Positions 1 through 8,203 are shown, counted from the first letter of the stretch. The stretch is 15,962 bases of DNA from Bacteroidia bacterium (GCA_020848595.1 JADLHV010000138.1:1-15962), one strand, 5' to 3'. The notes: generated by a model not told the origin, from the sequence alone. Numbers and translations: made by a program.

Positions 1-258
1 AAACATAAAGATTTAAAACAAACAGCAGCATTTTATACCCGCTCCGAAAGCAGGCTGATGGCGCAAAGTTTTATTTACTCGCAAGCTCGTGAGACCGCTG
101 CGCTTAGTTTTTTTTCTTTTCTTTTCCTAAAAGAAAAGGAAATGCCCCCACGGCATGAGTGGTTGAAATCTAAAAATGTTACCACTAAACATGTTTATAC
201 ACTTTGTTTAGGATCTAATATTTCTCCCTATTCCATAAAAAAAGGCATGAGTGGTTGA
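1..258 (+). other. Open frame of doubtful coding value, possibly part of a dispersed intergenic element
   Basis: One reading frame is open from the window edge to a stop at 256-258, with its first ATG at 58. The translation has no recognisable domain. It is rich in Ser, Phe and Lys around a poly-T/poly-A hairpin, and its end reads through one repeat core into the next. Positions 35-105 are visibly less AT-rich than the surrounding spacer. From memory, similar sequence (a gcaagctcgtgagacc-like stretch followed by a T-rich hairpin) recurs between genes in other Bacteroidota, which would make this a non-coding repeat that happens to lack stops. That recollection is not verified here. It could also be the 3' end of a gene starting outside the window. 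I would not annotate it as a protein. Confidence 0.3.
117..156. other. Two adjacent hairpins ahead of the repeat array
   Basis: Positions 117-126 pair with 133-142 (10 bp including one G-T pair, loop 127-132). Immediately after, ATGCC at 142-146 pairs with GGCAT at 152-156 across a 5-base loop. The second hairpin shares its 3' arm with the start of the first repeat core. A run of eight T precedes the first hairpin on the + strand, but no T-run follows it on either strand, so it does not look like a simple intrinsic terminator. Function unknown. Confidence 0.4.
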
Positions 259-352
259 AATCATTAAGTAATGAGCACTAAACATAGTTGTGCACTAAGT
301 TTCGAATTAAAAGTTTCACCCCATAAGAAAAAAAGGGCATGAGTGGTTGAAA
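152..352. repeat. Three-copy repeat with a 92-bp period
   Basis: The core ggcatgagtggttgaaa occurs exactly at 152-168, 244-260 and 336-352. The first two copies extend to 19 bp with an added tc. The spacing is exactly 92 bp both times. The 73-bp stretches after copies 1 and 2 are themselves related: cactaaacat, cact, gttt and a tttc-ccc-like segment occur in the same order with a one-base shift. This is therefore a degenerate 92-bp tandem repeat rather than a repeat/spacer array. Unit 1 also contains the inverted pair CTAAAC/GTTTAG. After copy 3 the unit is not recognisable beyond the core. The array lies between the doubtful frame at the left edge and the clpB terminator. I do not recognise the family. 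Confidence 0.75.
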
Positions 353-403
353 ACAAAAAGAATATTGAACTATTCGGATTTTAATTCTAAATGATAATTT
401 ATA

Positions 404-438
404 AAAATAAGCTGACGTTGATTTAGTCAGCTTATTTT
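404..438 (-). terminator. Intrinsic terminator of clpB, possibly bidirectional
   Basis: A perfect 13-bp inverted repeat, AAAATAAGCTGAC at 404-416 and its complement at 426-438, encloses a 9-base loop. It lies 22 bp beyond the clpB stop codon. Read leftward, the stem ends in T-rich sequence (the complement of ataaaaa), as expected for a Rho-independent terminator. The A/T arms at both ends would let it act on rightward transcripts too. Confidence 0.85.
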
Positions 439-460
439 ACTACAATATAATATATTATTT

Positions 461-3055
461 TTAATGTCTAAAAACAATCTGTTGTTCAAAACAATCTATA
501 ATAATAGTTTTGTCTTTTTTAATTTCTCCAGCTAGTATTTTTTTAGACAATTCATTCAATACTTTTTTCTGTAATACTCGTTTCAATGGTCTAGCGCCAA
601 ATTGTGGATCATAACCTAATTGACCTAGCCAATCAATCGCTTCTTCTGTAATTTCCATTTCAAATCCAGCATCGCGTAATTGCTTCATCATGCCATTCAT
701 TTGAATTCGTACAATTTGTTGAATATGTTCTCTGCTTAAAGGTTCAAACATGATCACTTCATCAATTCTATTTAAAAATTCAGGGCGAATACTATTCTTT
801 AATACTTGATAGACTTCGGTTTTAGTTTTTGCAATTATTTCAGTTTTATTATCATCATTTAGATGTTCAAAATTTTCTTGAATAATTGTTGAACCTATAT
901 TGCTAGTCATTATAACAATAGTATTTCTGAAATTAGCAGTTCTTCCTTTATTGTCGGTTAATCTACCATCATCTAATACCTGAAGTAAGATATTGAAAAC
1001 ATCTGGATGCGCTTTTTCAATTTCGTCTAGTAATACAACTGAGTAGGGATGTCTTCTAACGGCTTCAGTCAATTGACCACCTTCATCATATCCAACATAG
1101 CCTGGAGGTGCACCTATAAGTCGGCTAACGGTATGTTTTTCTTGGTATTCACTCATATCAATCCTTACCATTGCATTATCATCATTAAATAGAAATGAGG
1201 CAAGTGCTTTGGCTAATTCTGTTTTTCCGACTCCTGTAGTGCCTAAAAAAATAAATGAGCCTATTGGACGTTTAGGGTCTTGTAAGCCTGCTCTACTTCT
1301 TCTAACGGCATCCGAAATAGCGCTTATGGCTTCTTCTTGTCCAACAACACGTTTGTGTAATTCATCTTCTAGATGTAAAAGCTTTTCGCGTTCACTTTGC
1401 AACATTCTATTAACTGGAATTCCAGTCCATTTACTCACCACTTCTGCAATATCTTCAGCATCTACTTCTTCTTTCACCATTGGTTTATCACTTTGAATTT
1501 CGGTGAGTTTAATTTGCAAATCTTGGACTTGTTTTTCGGCTTCTTTAATTTTGCCGTATCTCAATTCAGCTACTTTACCAAAGTCGCCATTCCGCTCAGC
1601 TTGATCGGCTTCGTTTTTAAATTGTTCAATTTGCCCTTTCGAAGTTTGAATTTTTTCTACAACCTCTTTTTCTCTTTTCCAACGCGCATTGATAGCATTT
1701 CTATCTTCATTTAAATTTGCGATTTCGGCATTGAGTTTTTCTAATTTTTCTTTATCATTCTCCTTTTTAATCGCTTCACGTTCAATTTCAAGTTGCATTA
1801 TTTTTCGATTCATTTCGTCCAATTCTTCTGGTAATGAATCGATTTCAATCCTTAATTTTGATGCAGCTTCGTCTAATAAGTCGATTGCTTTATCGGGCAA
1901 GAATCTATCACTGATATACCGACTAGATAACTCAACAGCATTAATAATGGCTTCATCTTTAATTCGTACTTTATGATGCACTTCATAGCGCTCTTTCAAT
2001 CCTCTTAAGATCGATATAGCGTCTTGAATATCGGGTTCTTCAACCATCACTTTTTGGAAACGTCTTTCGAGTGCTTTATCATTTTCAATGTATTTTTGAT
2101 ATTCCGCAAGAGTTGTTGCTCCAATGGCTTTCAATTCTCCTCTTGCTAAAGCTGGTTTCAAAATATTAGCCGCATCCATTGCGCCTTCGCTTTTTCCAGC
2201 CCCTACTAAAGTGTGAATTTCATCAATAAATAGAACGATTTCTCCATTGCTTTTAATTACTTCATTGACTACAGCTTTCAACCTTTCTTCAAATTCTCCT
2301 TTGTATTTTGCTCCAGCTATCAATGCCCCCATATCTAATGAAAATATGGTTTTTGATTTTAAGTTTTCTGGAACGTCACCCTGTACAATCCTACGCGCCA
2401 AACCTTCTGCTATGGCCGTTTTACCAACACCTGGTTCACCTATTAAGACGGGGTTGTTTTTGGTTCTTCTACTTAATATTTGAAGTACTCTTCTTATTTC
2501 TTCATCTCTACCAATTACTGGGTCGAGTTTTCCCTGAGAGGCTAACTCATTTAAATTCATTGCATATTTTTTCAATGCATTGTATTGTTCACCTCCAGAT
2601 TGTGAGTTAACGGTTGAATTACCTCTTAATTCTTTTATCGCTTTTTTTGCATCTGCTAATTTAATTCCAGCGTCTTTCATCAAATTAGCTATCGAATCAT
2701 TATTGGAAATTAAGGCCAACAATAGGTGTTCTACCGAAACGTAGTCATCACCCATTTCTTTCATCATCTTCTCTGCAGTCATTAAAGTTGTGTTGGCGCC
2801 AGAAGATAATGCCTGTGTTGCACCAGTACCACTAACTTTAGCATAACTATTTATAATGGCTTCATTTGCAGATTTTACTCGCTGAAGATTAGCACCTGTT
2901 TTACTAAACAGAAAAGTAATAATTTCTTCATCATTTTCTATTATTCCTTTTAGTATATGAGCATTCTCTATACTTGGATTTTGATTTTCAAAGGCAATTT
3001 GTTGTGCACTCTGAATGCATTCTTGTGCTTTGATTGTGAATTTGTTGATATTCAT
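461..3055 (-). CDS. clpB: ATP-dependent protein disaggregase ClpB
   Basis: Hexameric cytosolic AAA+ chaperone that, with DnaK/DnaJ/GrpE, pulls polypeptides out of aggregates after stress. At 864 residues it is full length for the family. An N-terminal Clp repeat domain spans about 1-145. NBD1 has Walker A GEPGVGKT (206-213), Walker B with D278/E279, pore-loop Tyr251 and arginines 331/332. A charged coiled-coil middle domain covers about 400-525 and separates ClpB from ClpA and ClpC. NBD2 has Walker A GTTGVGKT (605-612), Walker B with D677/E678, pore-loop Tyr653 and the RPEFLNRID sensor segment from Arg757. The second Walker A has Thr where many ClpB proteins have Pro (GPTGVGKT), which I believe is common in this phylum. 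It is transcribed alone and leftward, with a strong terminator behind it. No CIRCE-type inverted repeat is visible upstream. No ClpP-docking IGF/IGL-type loop was noticed, in keeping with a disaggregase. Confidence 0.98.
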   Translation of the reverse strand: MNINKFTIKAQECIQSAQQIAFENQNPSIENAHILKGIIENDEEIITFLFSKTGANLQRVKSANEAIINSYAKVSGTGATQALSSGANTTLMTAEKMMKEMGDDYVSVEHLLLALISNNDSIANLMKDAGIKLADAKKAIKELRGNSTVNSQSGGEQYNALKKYAMNLNELASQGKLDPVIGRDEEIRRVLQILSRRTKNNPVLIGEPGVGKTAIAEGLARRIVQGDVPENLKSKTIFSLDMGALIAGAKYKGEFEERLKAVVNEVIKSNGEIVLFIDEIHTLVGAGKSEGAMDAANILKPALARGELKAIGATTLAEYQKYIENDKALERRFQKVMVEEPDIQDAISILRGLKERYEVHHKVRIKDEAIINAVELSSRYISDRFLPDKAIDLLDEAASKLRIEIDSLPEELDEMNRKIMQLEIEREAIKKENDKEKLEKLNAEIANLNEDRNAINARWKREKEVVEKIQTSKGQIEQFKNEADQAERNGDFGKVAELRYGKIKEAEKQVQDLQIKLTEIQSDKPMVKEEVDAEDIAEVVSKWTGIPVNRMLQSEREKLLHLEDELHKRVVGQEEAISAISDAVRRSRAGLQDPKRPIGSFIFLGTTGVGKTELAKALASFLFNDDNAMVRIDMSEYQEKHTVSRLIGAPPGYVGYDEGGQLTEAVRRHPYSVVLLDEIEKAHPDVFNILLQVLDDGRLTDNKGRTANFRNTIVIMTSNIGSTIIQENFEHLNDDNKTEIIAKTKTEVYQVLKNSIRPEFLNRIDEVIMFEPLSREHIQQIVRIQMNGMMKQLRDAGFEMEITEEAIDWLGQLGYDPQFGARPLKRVLQKKVLNELSKKILAGEIKKDKTIIIDCFEQQIVFRH

Positions 3056-3076
3056 AGGTATATGTCCTTATGCTTA

Positions 3077-3084
3077 CAAATTAT
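3077..3084 (-). promoter_or_regulatory. Candidate -7 element for clpB
   Basis: Read leftward the sequence is ATAATTTG, near the Bacteroidota -7 consensus TAnnTTTG but one base short between TA and TTTG. It lies 21 bp before the clpB start codon. No TTG-type -33 element is evident at the expected distance, so this is only a candidate. Confidence 0.35.
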
Positions 3085-3320
3085 CTTCCACTGATTTTTT
3101 TCGGAAATTTCGTCATAAATTCGGTCGTTTTGACCAGTTTTGATTGATGAATTAAAGCGTTTTCGGAAAAAAAGACTTAATTTATAACGATAATATTTCA
3201 ACTTAGGTCAGTTTTTTATAAAACAGAAAATGCATTTTGTGTATTTTGCAGAATATTTTTTAGGATTTATTGTTGAATTATAGTGTTAATAAAACAAACT
3301 ATTCGCACTAAATTTTGGAC

Positions 3321-3351
3321 TTTAAACTCTATAAAAAATAACGTACGTTTG
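3321..3351 (+). promoter_or_regulatory. Promoter of the dapB-lepB-hutH-DUF58 operon
   Basis: TACGTTTG at 3344-3351 matches the Bacteroidota -7 element TAnnTTTG exactly and lies 19 bp before the dapB ATG. A weak -33 candidate, TTTA at 3321-3324, sits 19 bp upstream. A better TTTG at 3314-3317 is 26 bp away, which is probably too far. The predicted leader is about 10-15 bases. Confidence 0.6.
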
Positions 3352-3370
3352 CACTGAAAATTTAGTAAAA

Positions 3371-4087
3371 ATGAAGATTGCATTGATAGGATATGGCAAG
3401 ATGGGAAAAATGATAGAACAAGTTGCTCTCAAAAGAGGTCATATTATCTCTGCTAAGATAGATAGACATTCTTCTGAAGATGAATGGGAAAATGTACGAA
3501 TGTCGGATGTCGCTATCGAATTTTCTATGCCTGATACCGCTGTGGCTAATATTAAAAAATGTTTCGATTTAAATAAACCTCTTGTGGTAGGAACTACAGG
3601 TTGGTACGACCATTTATCAGAAATTAAAGGCTTATGTCAATCAAAAAATCAAGCAATTTTACCCGCAACAAATTTTAGTATAGGTGTAAATCTTTTTTTT
3701 CATATCAATAAAATTTTAGCTCAGGCCATGGAAAATCTTCCTGAATACAATGTGTCAATTGAAGAAACGCATCATACTCAGAAGTTAGATGCCCCAAGTG
3801 GAACTGCTATTACCATTGCTCAAGGTATTCTTAACGAATTAAGTCGTAAAAGTAAATGGGCGCTTGCTGAAAATGCTCAACTCGAGAGTGATTTATCAAT
3901 TTTAGCTCACCGAGTAGATGATGTACCAGGTACGCATATTGTTAAATATTCTTCTGATATCGATGATATCGAAATTAAACACACCGCTCATAGTCGCTCT
4001 GGTTTTGCCATTGGTGCTGTAATTGCAGCCGAATGGATTAAAGATAAAAAAGGTTTCTTTTCTATGAACGATCTTATTGGATTTTAA
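3371..4087 (+). CDS. dapB: 4-hydroxy-tetrahydrodipicolinate reductase DapB
   Basis: Cytosolic NAD(P)H-dependent reductase of the diaminopimelate/lysine pathway. It reduces the dehydrated product of DapA to tetrahydrodipicolinate, supplying lysine and the cross-linking residue of peptidoglycan. The N-terminal Rossmann fold opens with GYGKMG (7-12), and a GTTG cofactor loop lies at 74-77. The family signature is clear: HH at 134-135, Lys138, then DAPSGTA (140-146). His134 and Lys138 correspond to the catalytic pair. At 238 residues it is slightly shorter than the E. coli enzyme (about 270), usual for this phylum. The start follows a strong -7 element by 19 bp and opens directly with the Rossmann strand. 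It is the first gene of a tight operon, with lepB 18 bp downstream. Confidence 0.97.
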   Translation: MKIALIGYGKMGKMIEQVALKRGHIISAKIDRHSSEDEWENVRMSDVAIEFSMPDTAVANIKKCFDLNKPLVVGTTGWYDHLSEIKGLCQSKNQAILPATNFSIGVNLFFHINKILAQAMENLPEYNVSIEETHHTQKLDAPSGTAITIAQGILNELSRKSKWALAENAQLESDLSILAHRVDDVPGTHIVKYSSDIDDIEIKHTAHSRSGFAIGAVIAAEWIKDKKGFFSMNDLIGF

Positions 4088-4105
4088 TCTACTATTTATT
4101 TATAC

Positions 4106-5830
4106 ATGAACCCAACGAATTTCAATATCTTTTTATACGTTTACGTTCCACTTTACATTTTAACTCATATTGGACTATTTCTTTTGTTCAAAAAAGCAAA
4201 AGTTAAAATGGCTTGGATGGCTTTTTTCCCAATAATATGTTACTGGCCTTGGATTCAATTAAGCTGTCGACCTAAATCATGGTTGTTATGGGCCATATTA
4301 CCCATATCGGATGTCATAATTTGGTTTTCTCTTGTAATTGATTTAATGGAGAGTTTTGGTAAATTTAAATTTATTGAACAGGTTGTTGGTGTTCTTTTTC
4401 CTTTCGTTTTCTATCCTAAAATAGCTCTTGATAAAGGGAGCAATTATCTCGGCCAACCACGTGATCCTCAATTCAGGAAAAAATATATACTCTCAAGAAA
4501 AGAAAGTGGTAGGGAATGGAAAGACGCTATTTTCTTCGCTTTAGTGGTGGCTTATATGATTCGTACTTTTCAATTCGAACCATATAAAATTCCAACTTCT
4601 TCTATGGAAGATAGTATGTTAGTAGGCGACTTTTTAGTTGTTTCTAAAATGAATTATGGTGCTCGTTTTCCAATGACTCCAATAGCTCTTCCGCTAGTTC
4701 ATCAAGATTTATTTGGAGCTAAAGCCTATTCAGAAATAATTCAATTGCCGTATATTAGATTATGGGGACCAGAAAATATTAAAAGAAATGATCCTGTCGT
4801 ATTTAATGTGCCTTGGGATCAAATTGATAATACACCTCGACCAGCCGATAAAATGCAAAACTATGTTAAACGTTGCGTTGGTATTCCAGGAGATTCATTG
4901 CAAATATTAGATGGAATATTGTATATTAATGGTAAAAGAGGATACGAAGCTCCTGGTTTATTGCATAAATATGTGTTTATTTTTGATAAAAACTCGGAAG
5001 TGCCAAGTAAGGAAACTTTAACCAACGATTACGATATCTATGATTTTGGATATATCGATATGCGTACAATGATGCTCTCGGTTTCTAAAGCTGATGTAGA
5101 AAGAATTAAATCGGATTATAAAGTTGAGTCTGTTACTCAAATGAAATCTCCTCCTACTGGAAATTACTTTAATCCAGATGGTGCCCTAGATTATAATGCA
5201 GTTGTGCTTGTTAAGGAAGGTCAAACTCTCTCTGATGCCGATCTTAAAAAATTAGGTGTTGTCTATCAACAAGTTTTATCTTCTGATTTGAGAAATTTAT
5301 TGGTTATGATGGACGAGAAATTCATAGACCCTAAATATTATAAAACAATTTCTAAAATTGATACAATTAAAAGTAAATGGCAACTCAGAAATAGCTTATA
5401 TGCTAATGCTTTTCCTGATGAAATGGAAGTATTCCCATGGAATAAAGATAATTATGGAACTTTTTATTTGCCTAAAAGAGGTGAAGCGGTTAAAATAGAT
5501 GCCAAAAATTATTACTTCTACGATAGGGCTATTAGAATTTATGAGAATAATCCAACTTTCGAATTAAGAGGTAGCACGCCATACTTAAATGGTCAAGCTA
5601 TTACAGAATATACTTTTAAATACGATTATTATTGGATGATGGGTGATAATCGAGATAATTCCTTAGATTCTAGATTCTGGGGGTATGTGCCCGAAGTATA
5701 TATCGTTGGTAAACCATTATTTGTTTTCTTAAGTCTTCAATATGCTAAAGAAGAAAATATGAAAACAGGTAAAATCGAAGACAAATTTGTAAAAGTTAGA
5801 TGGAATCGTTTGTTTAAAGCAATTAAATAA
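4106..5830 (+). CDS. lepB: Signal peptidase I, long Bacteroidota form
   Basis: Inner-membrane serine protease that cleaves signal peptides from Sec- and Tat-exported proteins on the periplasmic side. Several hydrophobic stretches (about 8-28, 33-50, 58-82, 90-108) precede the usual anchor at about 141-155, so the N-terminus has more membrane segments than E. coli LepB. Catalytic Ser166 lies in PTSSM (163-167), the general-base Lys255 in YVKRCVGIPGD, and the box E signature GDNRDNSLDSRFWG is at 513-526. Between Lys255 and box E there are about 258 residues, much more than in most bacterial SPases, with no motif I recognise. I recall long LepB proteins from other Bacteroidota, so this is probably lineage-typical rather than a fusion. 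Sits 18 bp after dapB; its stop codon touches the hutH start codon. Confidence 0.95.
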   Translation: MNPTNFNIFLYVYVPLYILTHIGLFLLFKKAKVKMAWMAFFPIICYWPWIQLSCRPKSWLLWAILPISDVIIWFSLVIDLMESFGKFKFIEQVVGVLFPFVFYPKIALDKGSNYLGQPRDPQFRKKYILSRKESGREWKDAIFFALVVAYMIRTFQFEPYKIPTSSMEDSMLVGDFLVVSKMNYGARFPMTPIALPLVHQDLFGAKAYSEIIQLPYIRLWGPENIKRNDPVVFNVPWDQIDNTPRPADKMQNYVKRCVGIPGDSLQILDGILYINGKRGYEAPGLLHKYVFIFDKNSEVPSKETLTNDYDIYDFGYIDMRTMMLSVSKADVERIKSDYKVESVTQMKSPPTGNYFNPDGALDYNAVVLVKEGQTLSDADLKKLGVVYQQVLSSDLRNLLVMMDEKFIDPKYYKTISKIDTIKSKWQLRNSLYANAFPDEMEVFPWNKDNYGTFYLPKRGEAVKIDAKNYYFYDRAIRIYENNPTFELRGSTPYLNGQAITEYTFKYDYYWMMGDNRDNSLDSRFWGYVPEVYIVGKPLFVFLSLQYAKEENMKTGKIEDKFVKVRWNRLFKAIK

Positions 5831-7294
5831 ATGTTTATTGAGAAAATTAATACGATTGCCCAAGTAAAGGATTTTATAAAAAGTGGCGATAATATTCAAT
5901 TAAGTGATGAAAGTATTCGATTAATCGAAAAGTCTAATTCGTATATAAACGATAAAGTAAAAAGTGAGTTTGTAATTTATGGTATAAATACTGGTTTTGG
6001 ATCGCTTTGTAATACCGTCGTTCCTAATGATGAACTCAGTCAATTACAATACAATCTTTTGCGCTCTCATGCCTGTGGAACTGGTGCGTTTGTACCCCAA
6101 GCTATTGTAAAGTTGATGCTTTTTCTAAAAGTTAAATCGTTATCTTTTGGCTATTCTGGAGTTCAATTGAATACAGTTAAACGATTAATCGATTTTTATA
6201 ATAATGATGTAATTCCAGTTGTTTATCAGCAAGGTTCGTTGGGTGCTTCTGGTGACTTAGCGCCTTTATCCCATTTATGTTTACCGTTGATTGGTGAAGG
6301 AGAGGTTTGGGAGAAGGATAAAATGATTCCAGCTCAAAATATTTTAGATAAGTATGCTTGGGAAAAGATTCAATTAGGTCCAAAAGAAGGATTAGCATTA
6401 ATAAATGGAACTCAGTTCATGTCTGCTTATGGCATTTACATTCAAATTAAAGCGAATGAATTGTTAAAGCATGCTCATTTAATAGCTGCTTGTAGTGTCG
6501 ATGCTTTTGATGCTCGTCGCGAACCATTTTTACCCCATACTCATCGCATTCGTAATCAATCAGGTCAACAAAAGTCTGCAGCCTTAATTTTAGATCATTT
6601 AAATGGAAGTGAAATTAATTCTGCATCAAAATCTCAAGTACAAGACCCTTATTCTTTTAGATGTATTCCTCAAGTTCATGGCGCTAGTATAGATGCATTA
6701 ACTTATGTCGAACGAATTATGACCGATGAATTGAATGCAGTTACCGATAATCCGAATATATTTCCAGACGATGATTTAGTCATTAGTGGGGGTAATTTTC
6801 ATGGTCAAACGCTCGCTTTAAGTATGGATTTTGCTGCAATAGCATTGGCTGAATTGGCCAGTATTTCTGAAAGAAGAATTTATAAATTAATTGCAGGTGA
6901 GAGAGGTTTGCCTCCATTCTTAGCTCAGAATGCAGGTTTGGAAAGTGGATTTATGATAGCACAATATACAGCAGCTGGAATCGTTAGTCAGAATAAACAA
7001 TTGTGCACGCCAGCAAGTGTCGATAGTATTGTAAGTAGTAATGGACAAGAAGATCATGTAAGCATGGGTGCAAATGCTGCAACAAAACTTTATTCAGTGC
7101 TCGAAAATGTTCAACAAGTATTGGCAATAGAATTGGTAACTGCAATTAGAGCCATGAATTTTAGAAGACCTTTAAAATCATCACTTACTTTAGAAACTTA
7201 TATGAAAAACTTTACAAATCAGTTAGAAGTTCCAACAGGTGATGTGTATTTATCACCCGTTTTAAGAGGTGCTAAATCAATATTATTTGACTAA
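5831..7294 (+). CDS. hutH: Histidine ammonia-lyase
   Basis: Cytosolic homotetrameric lyase that deaminates L-histidine to trans-urocanate, the first step of histidine breakdown. The Ala139-Ser140-Gly141 triad, inside GSLGASGDLAPLSH, should cyclise to the MIO prosthetic group. Other family residues are Tyr50 in YGINTGFG, His80 in RSHACGTG, and Glu407 in GQEDHVSMG. The QEDH version of that segment favours histidine lyase over tyrosine or phenylalanine lyases and aminomutases. Length (487) is close to the usual 500-510. The ATG follows the lepB stop codon with no gap, so the gene is probably co-transcribed with dapB and lepB. No hutU, hutI or hutG lies nearby in this window, so the rest of the pathway is elsewhere or absent. 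A different aromatic amino acid substrate cannot be fully excluded. Confidence 0.93.
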   Translation: MFIEKINTIAQVKDFIKSGDNIQLSDESIRLIEKSNSYINDKVKSEFVIYGINTGFGSLCNTVVPNDELSQLQYNLLRSHACGTGAFVPQAIVKLMLFLKVKSLSFGYSGVQLNTVKRLIDFYNNDVIPVVYQQGSLGASGDLAPLSHLCLPLIGEGEVWEKDKMIPAQNILDKYAWEKIQLGPKEGLALINGTQFMSAYGIYIQIKANELLKHAHLIAACSVDAFDARREPFLPHTHRIRNQSGQQKSAALILDHLNGSEINSASKSQVQDPYSFRCIPQVHGASIDALTYVERIMTDELNAVTDNPNIFPDDDLVISGGNFHGQTLALSMDFAAIALAELASISERRIYKLIAGERGLPPFLAQNAGLESGFMIAQYTAAGIVSQNKQLCTPASVDSIVSSNGQEDHVSMGANAATKLYSVLENVQQVLAIELVTAIRAMNFRRPLKSSLTLETYMKNFTNQLEVPTGDVYLSPVLRGAKSILFD

Positions 7295-7300
7295 TAAACT

Positions 7301-8203
7301 ATGAATCTTCAAGAGATAGCCGTTTCGTTTGACAATCTCGATTTACTTGCTTCTCAAGTAGTCGAAGGTTTTATTACGGGAATGCACAAGAGTCCTTTCC
7401 ATGGCTTCTCTGTAGAATTTGCTGAACATAGATTATATAATACCGGAGAATCTACTAAAAACATCGATTGGAAACTTTTTGGTAGAACCGATAAATTATT
7501 TGTAAAACGTTTTGATGAGGAAACAAACTTGCGCTGCCATCTGCTCTTAGATGTGTCACCTAGTATGTATTACCCTAAAGATTCGCGTTTAAAAATTCGA
7601 TTCGCTTCTATTGCTGCCGCTGTTCTTGCTAATCTTATGAAAAATCAAAGAGATGCCTTCGGATTATTTAAATTTAGTGATAAAATTGTAAGTTCTTTAG
7701 ATATTCGTTCTTCTGCTTCGCATTATAATTTAGTTATTAATGAACTTCAAAAAAGTATGGCAGAACAACCTGCTATTACTAAAACAAATGTGGCTGCAAC
7801 TCTCGATGAAATTGCCGAATTAATTCATCGCAGAAGTCTTGTCGTTATTTTTAGTGATATGTTTGATGCATCTACTTATAATACTGCTTTGTTTGACGCC
7901 TTACAACATCTTAAATTCCGTAAACATGAAGTCATTTTATTCCATATCGTGGATGGTGAAACTGAATTGGAATTTAATTTTGATAATAGACCTTATAAGT
8001 TTGTAGATTCTGAATCGGGAGAAGAATTGAAATTGTATCCCGATGATGTTAGAGAGATTTATTTAAAAAGAATTTCTGAATTTAGATCTCAATTGAGATT
8101 AAAGTGCAATCAATATAAAATTGACTATGTCGAAGCCGACGTTCGTAAAGATTTTTCTCAAATTTTACTCCCATTCTTTGCCAAAAGAGCTCGAATGAAA
8201 TAA
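7301..8203 (+). CDS. DUF58 domain protein with VWA-like fold
   Basis: A cytosolic-looking 300-residue protein of the DUF58 family, with no signal peptide or membrane segment. The DUF58 signature region lies at about 40-125 and includes the NIDWKLFGRTDKLFVKRF segment. It runs into a von Willebrand A-like fold with a MIDAS-type metal site: DVSPS (84-88), candidate Thr162 and Asp186 in VVIFSDMFD. Family members usually pair with a MoxR AAA+ ATPase and membrane Bat proteins, where they are thought to help assemble or activate other proteins. The actual role is poorly defined. Here the gene is 6 bp after hutH, the last of the dapB operon, with no moxR or bat gene in the window. I assign the family with confidence but no specific function. 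Confidence 0.9.
   Translation: MNLQEIAVSFDNLDLLASQVVEGFITGMHKSPFHGFSVEFAEHRLYNTGESTKNIDWKLFGRTDKLFVKRFDEETNLRCHLLLDVSPSMYYPKDSRLKIRFASIAAAVLANLMKNQRDAFGLFKFSDKIVSSLDIRSSASHYNLVINELQKSMAEQPAITKTNVAATLDEIAELIHRRSLVVIFSDMFDASTYNTALFDALQHLKFRKHEVILFHIVDGETELEFNFDNRPYKFVDSESGEELKLYPDDVREIYLKRISEFRSQLRLKCNQYKIDYVEADVRKDFSQILLPFFAKRARMK

Larger units (their letters stand above)
3056..3370. other. Divergent intergenic region between clpB and dapB
   Basis: This 315-bp AT-rich gap must carry the promoters of both genes. It contains short palindromes, including AAAATGCATTTT at 3227-3238 and GGTC/GACC around a 5-base loop at 3123-3135. It also contains two T/A-rich cggaaa motifs near 3101 and 3172. I see no small gene, RNA gene, CIRCE element or riboswitch-like architecture. 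Confidence 0.6.

Noticed and set aside
117..142. Hairpin at 117-142 as a terminator
   Set aside because: The T-run precedes the hairpin on the + strand instead of following it, and the other strand has no T-run after it either.
58..258. 66-codon frame starting at ATG 58 as a protein-coding gene
   Set aside because: No domain or ribosome binding site, composition dominated by a poly-T/poly-A hairpin, and the end is made of repeat sequence.
152..352. Repeat array ending in ggttgaaa, similar to the 3' end of some CRISPR repeats
   Set aside because: The core is only 17-19 bp, the 73-bp stretches between copies are related to each other instead of unique, and no cas gene is present. It is a degenerate tandem repeat.
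1209..2610. Several rightward open frames of 78-105 codons opposite clpB
   Set aside because: They are antisense shadows of a strongly conserved full-length clpB, with no family resemblance of their own.
3056..3370. CIRCE/HrcA operator controlling clpB
   Set aside because: The TTAGCACTC-N9-GAGTGCTAA inverted repeat, or a close variant, is not visible in the clpB upstream region.
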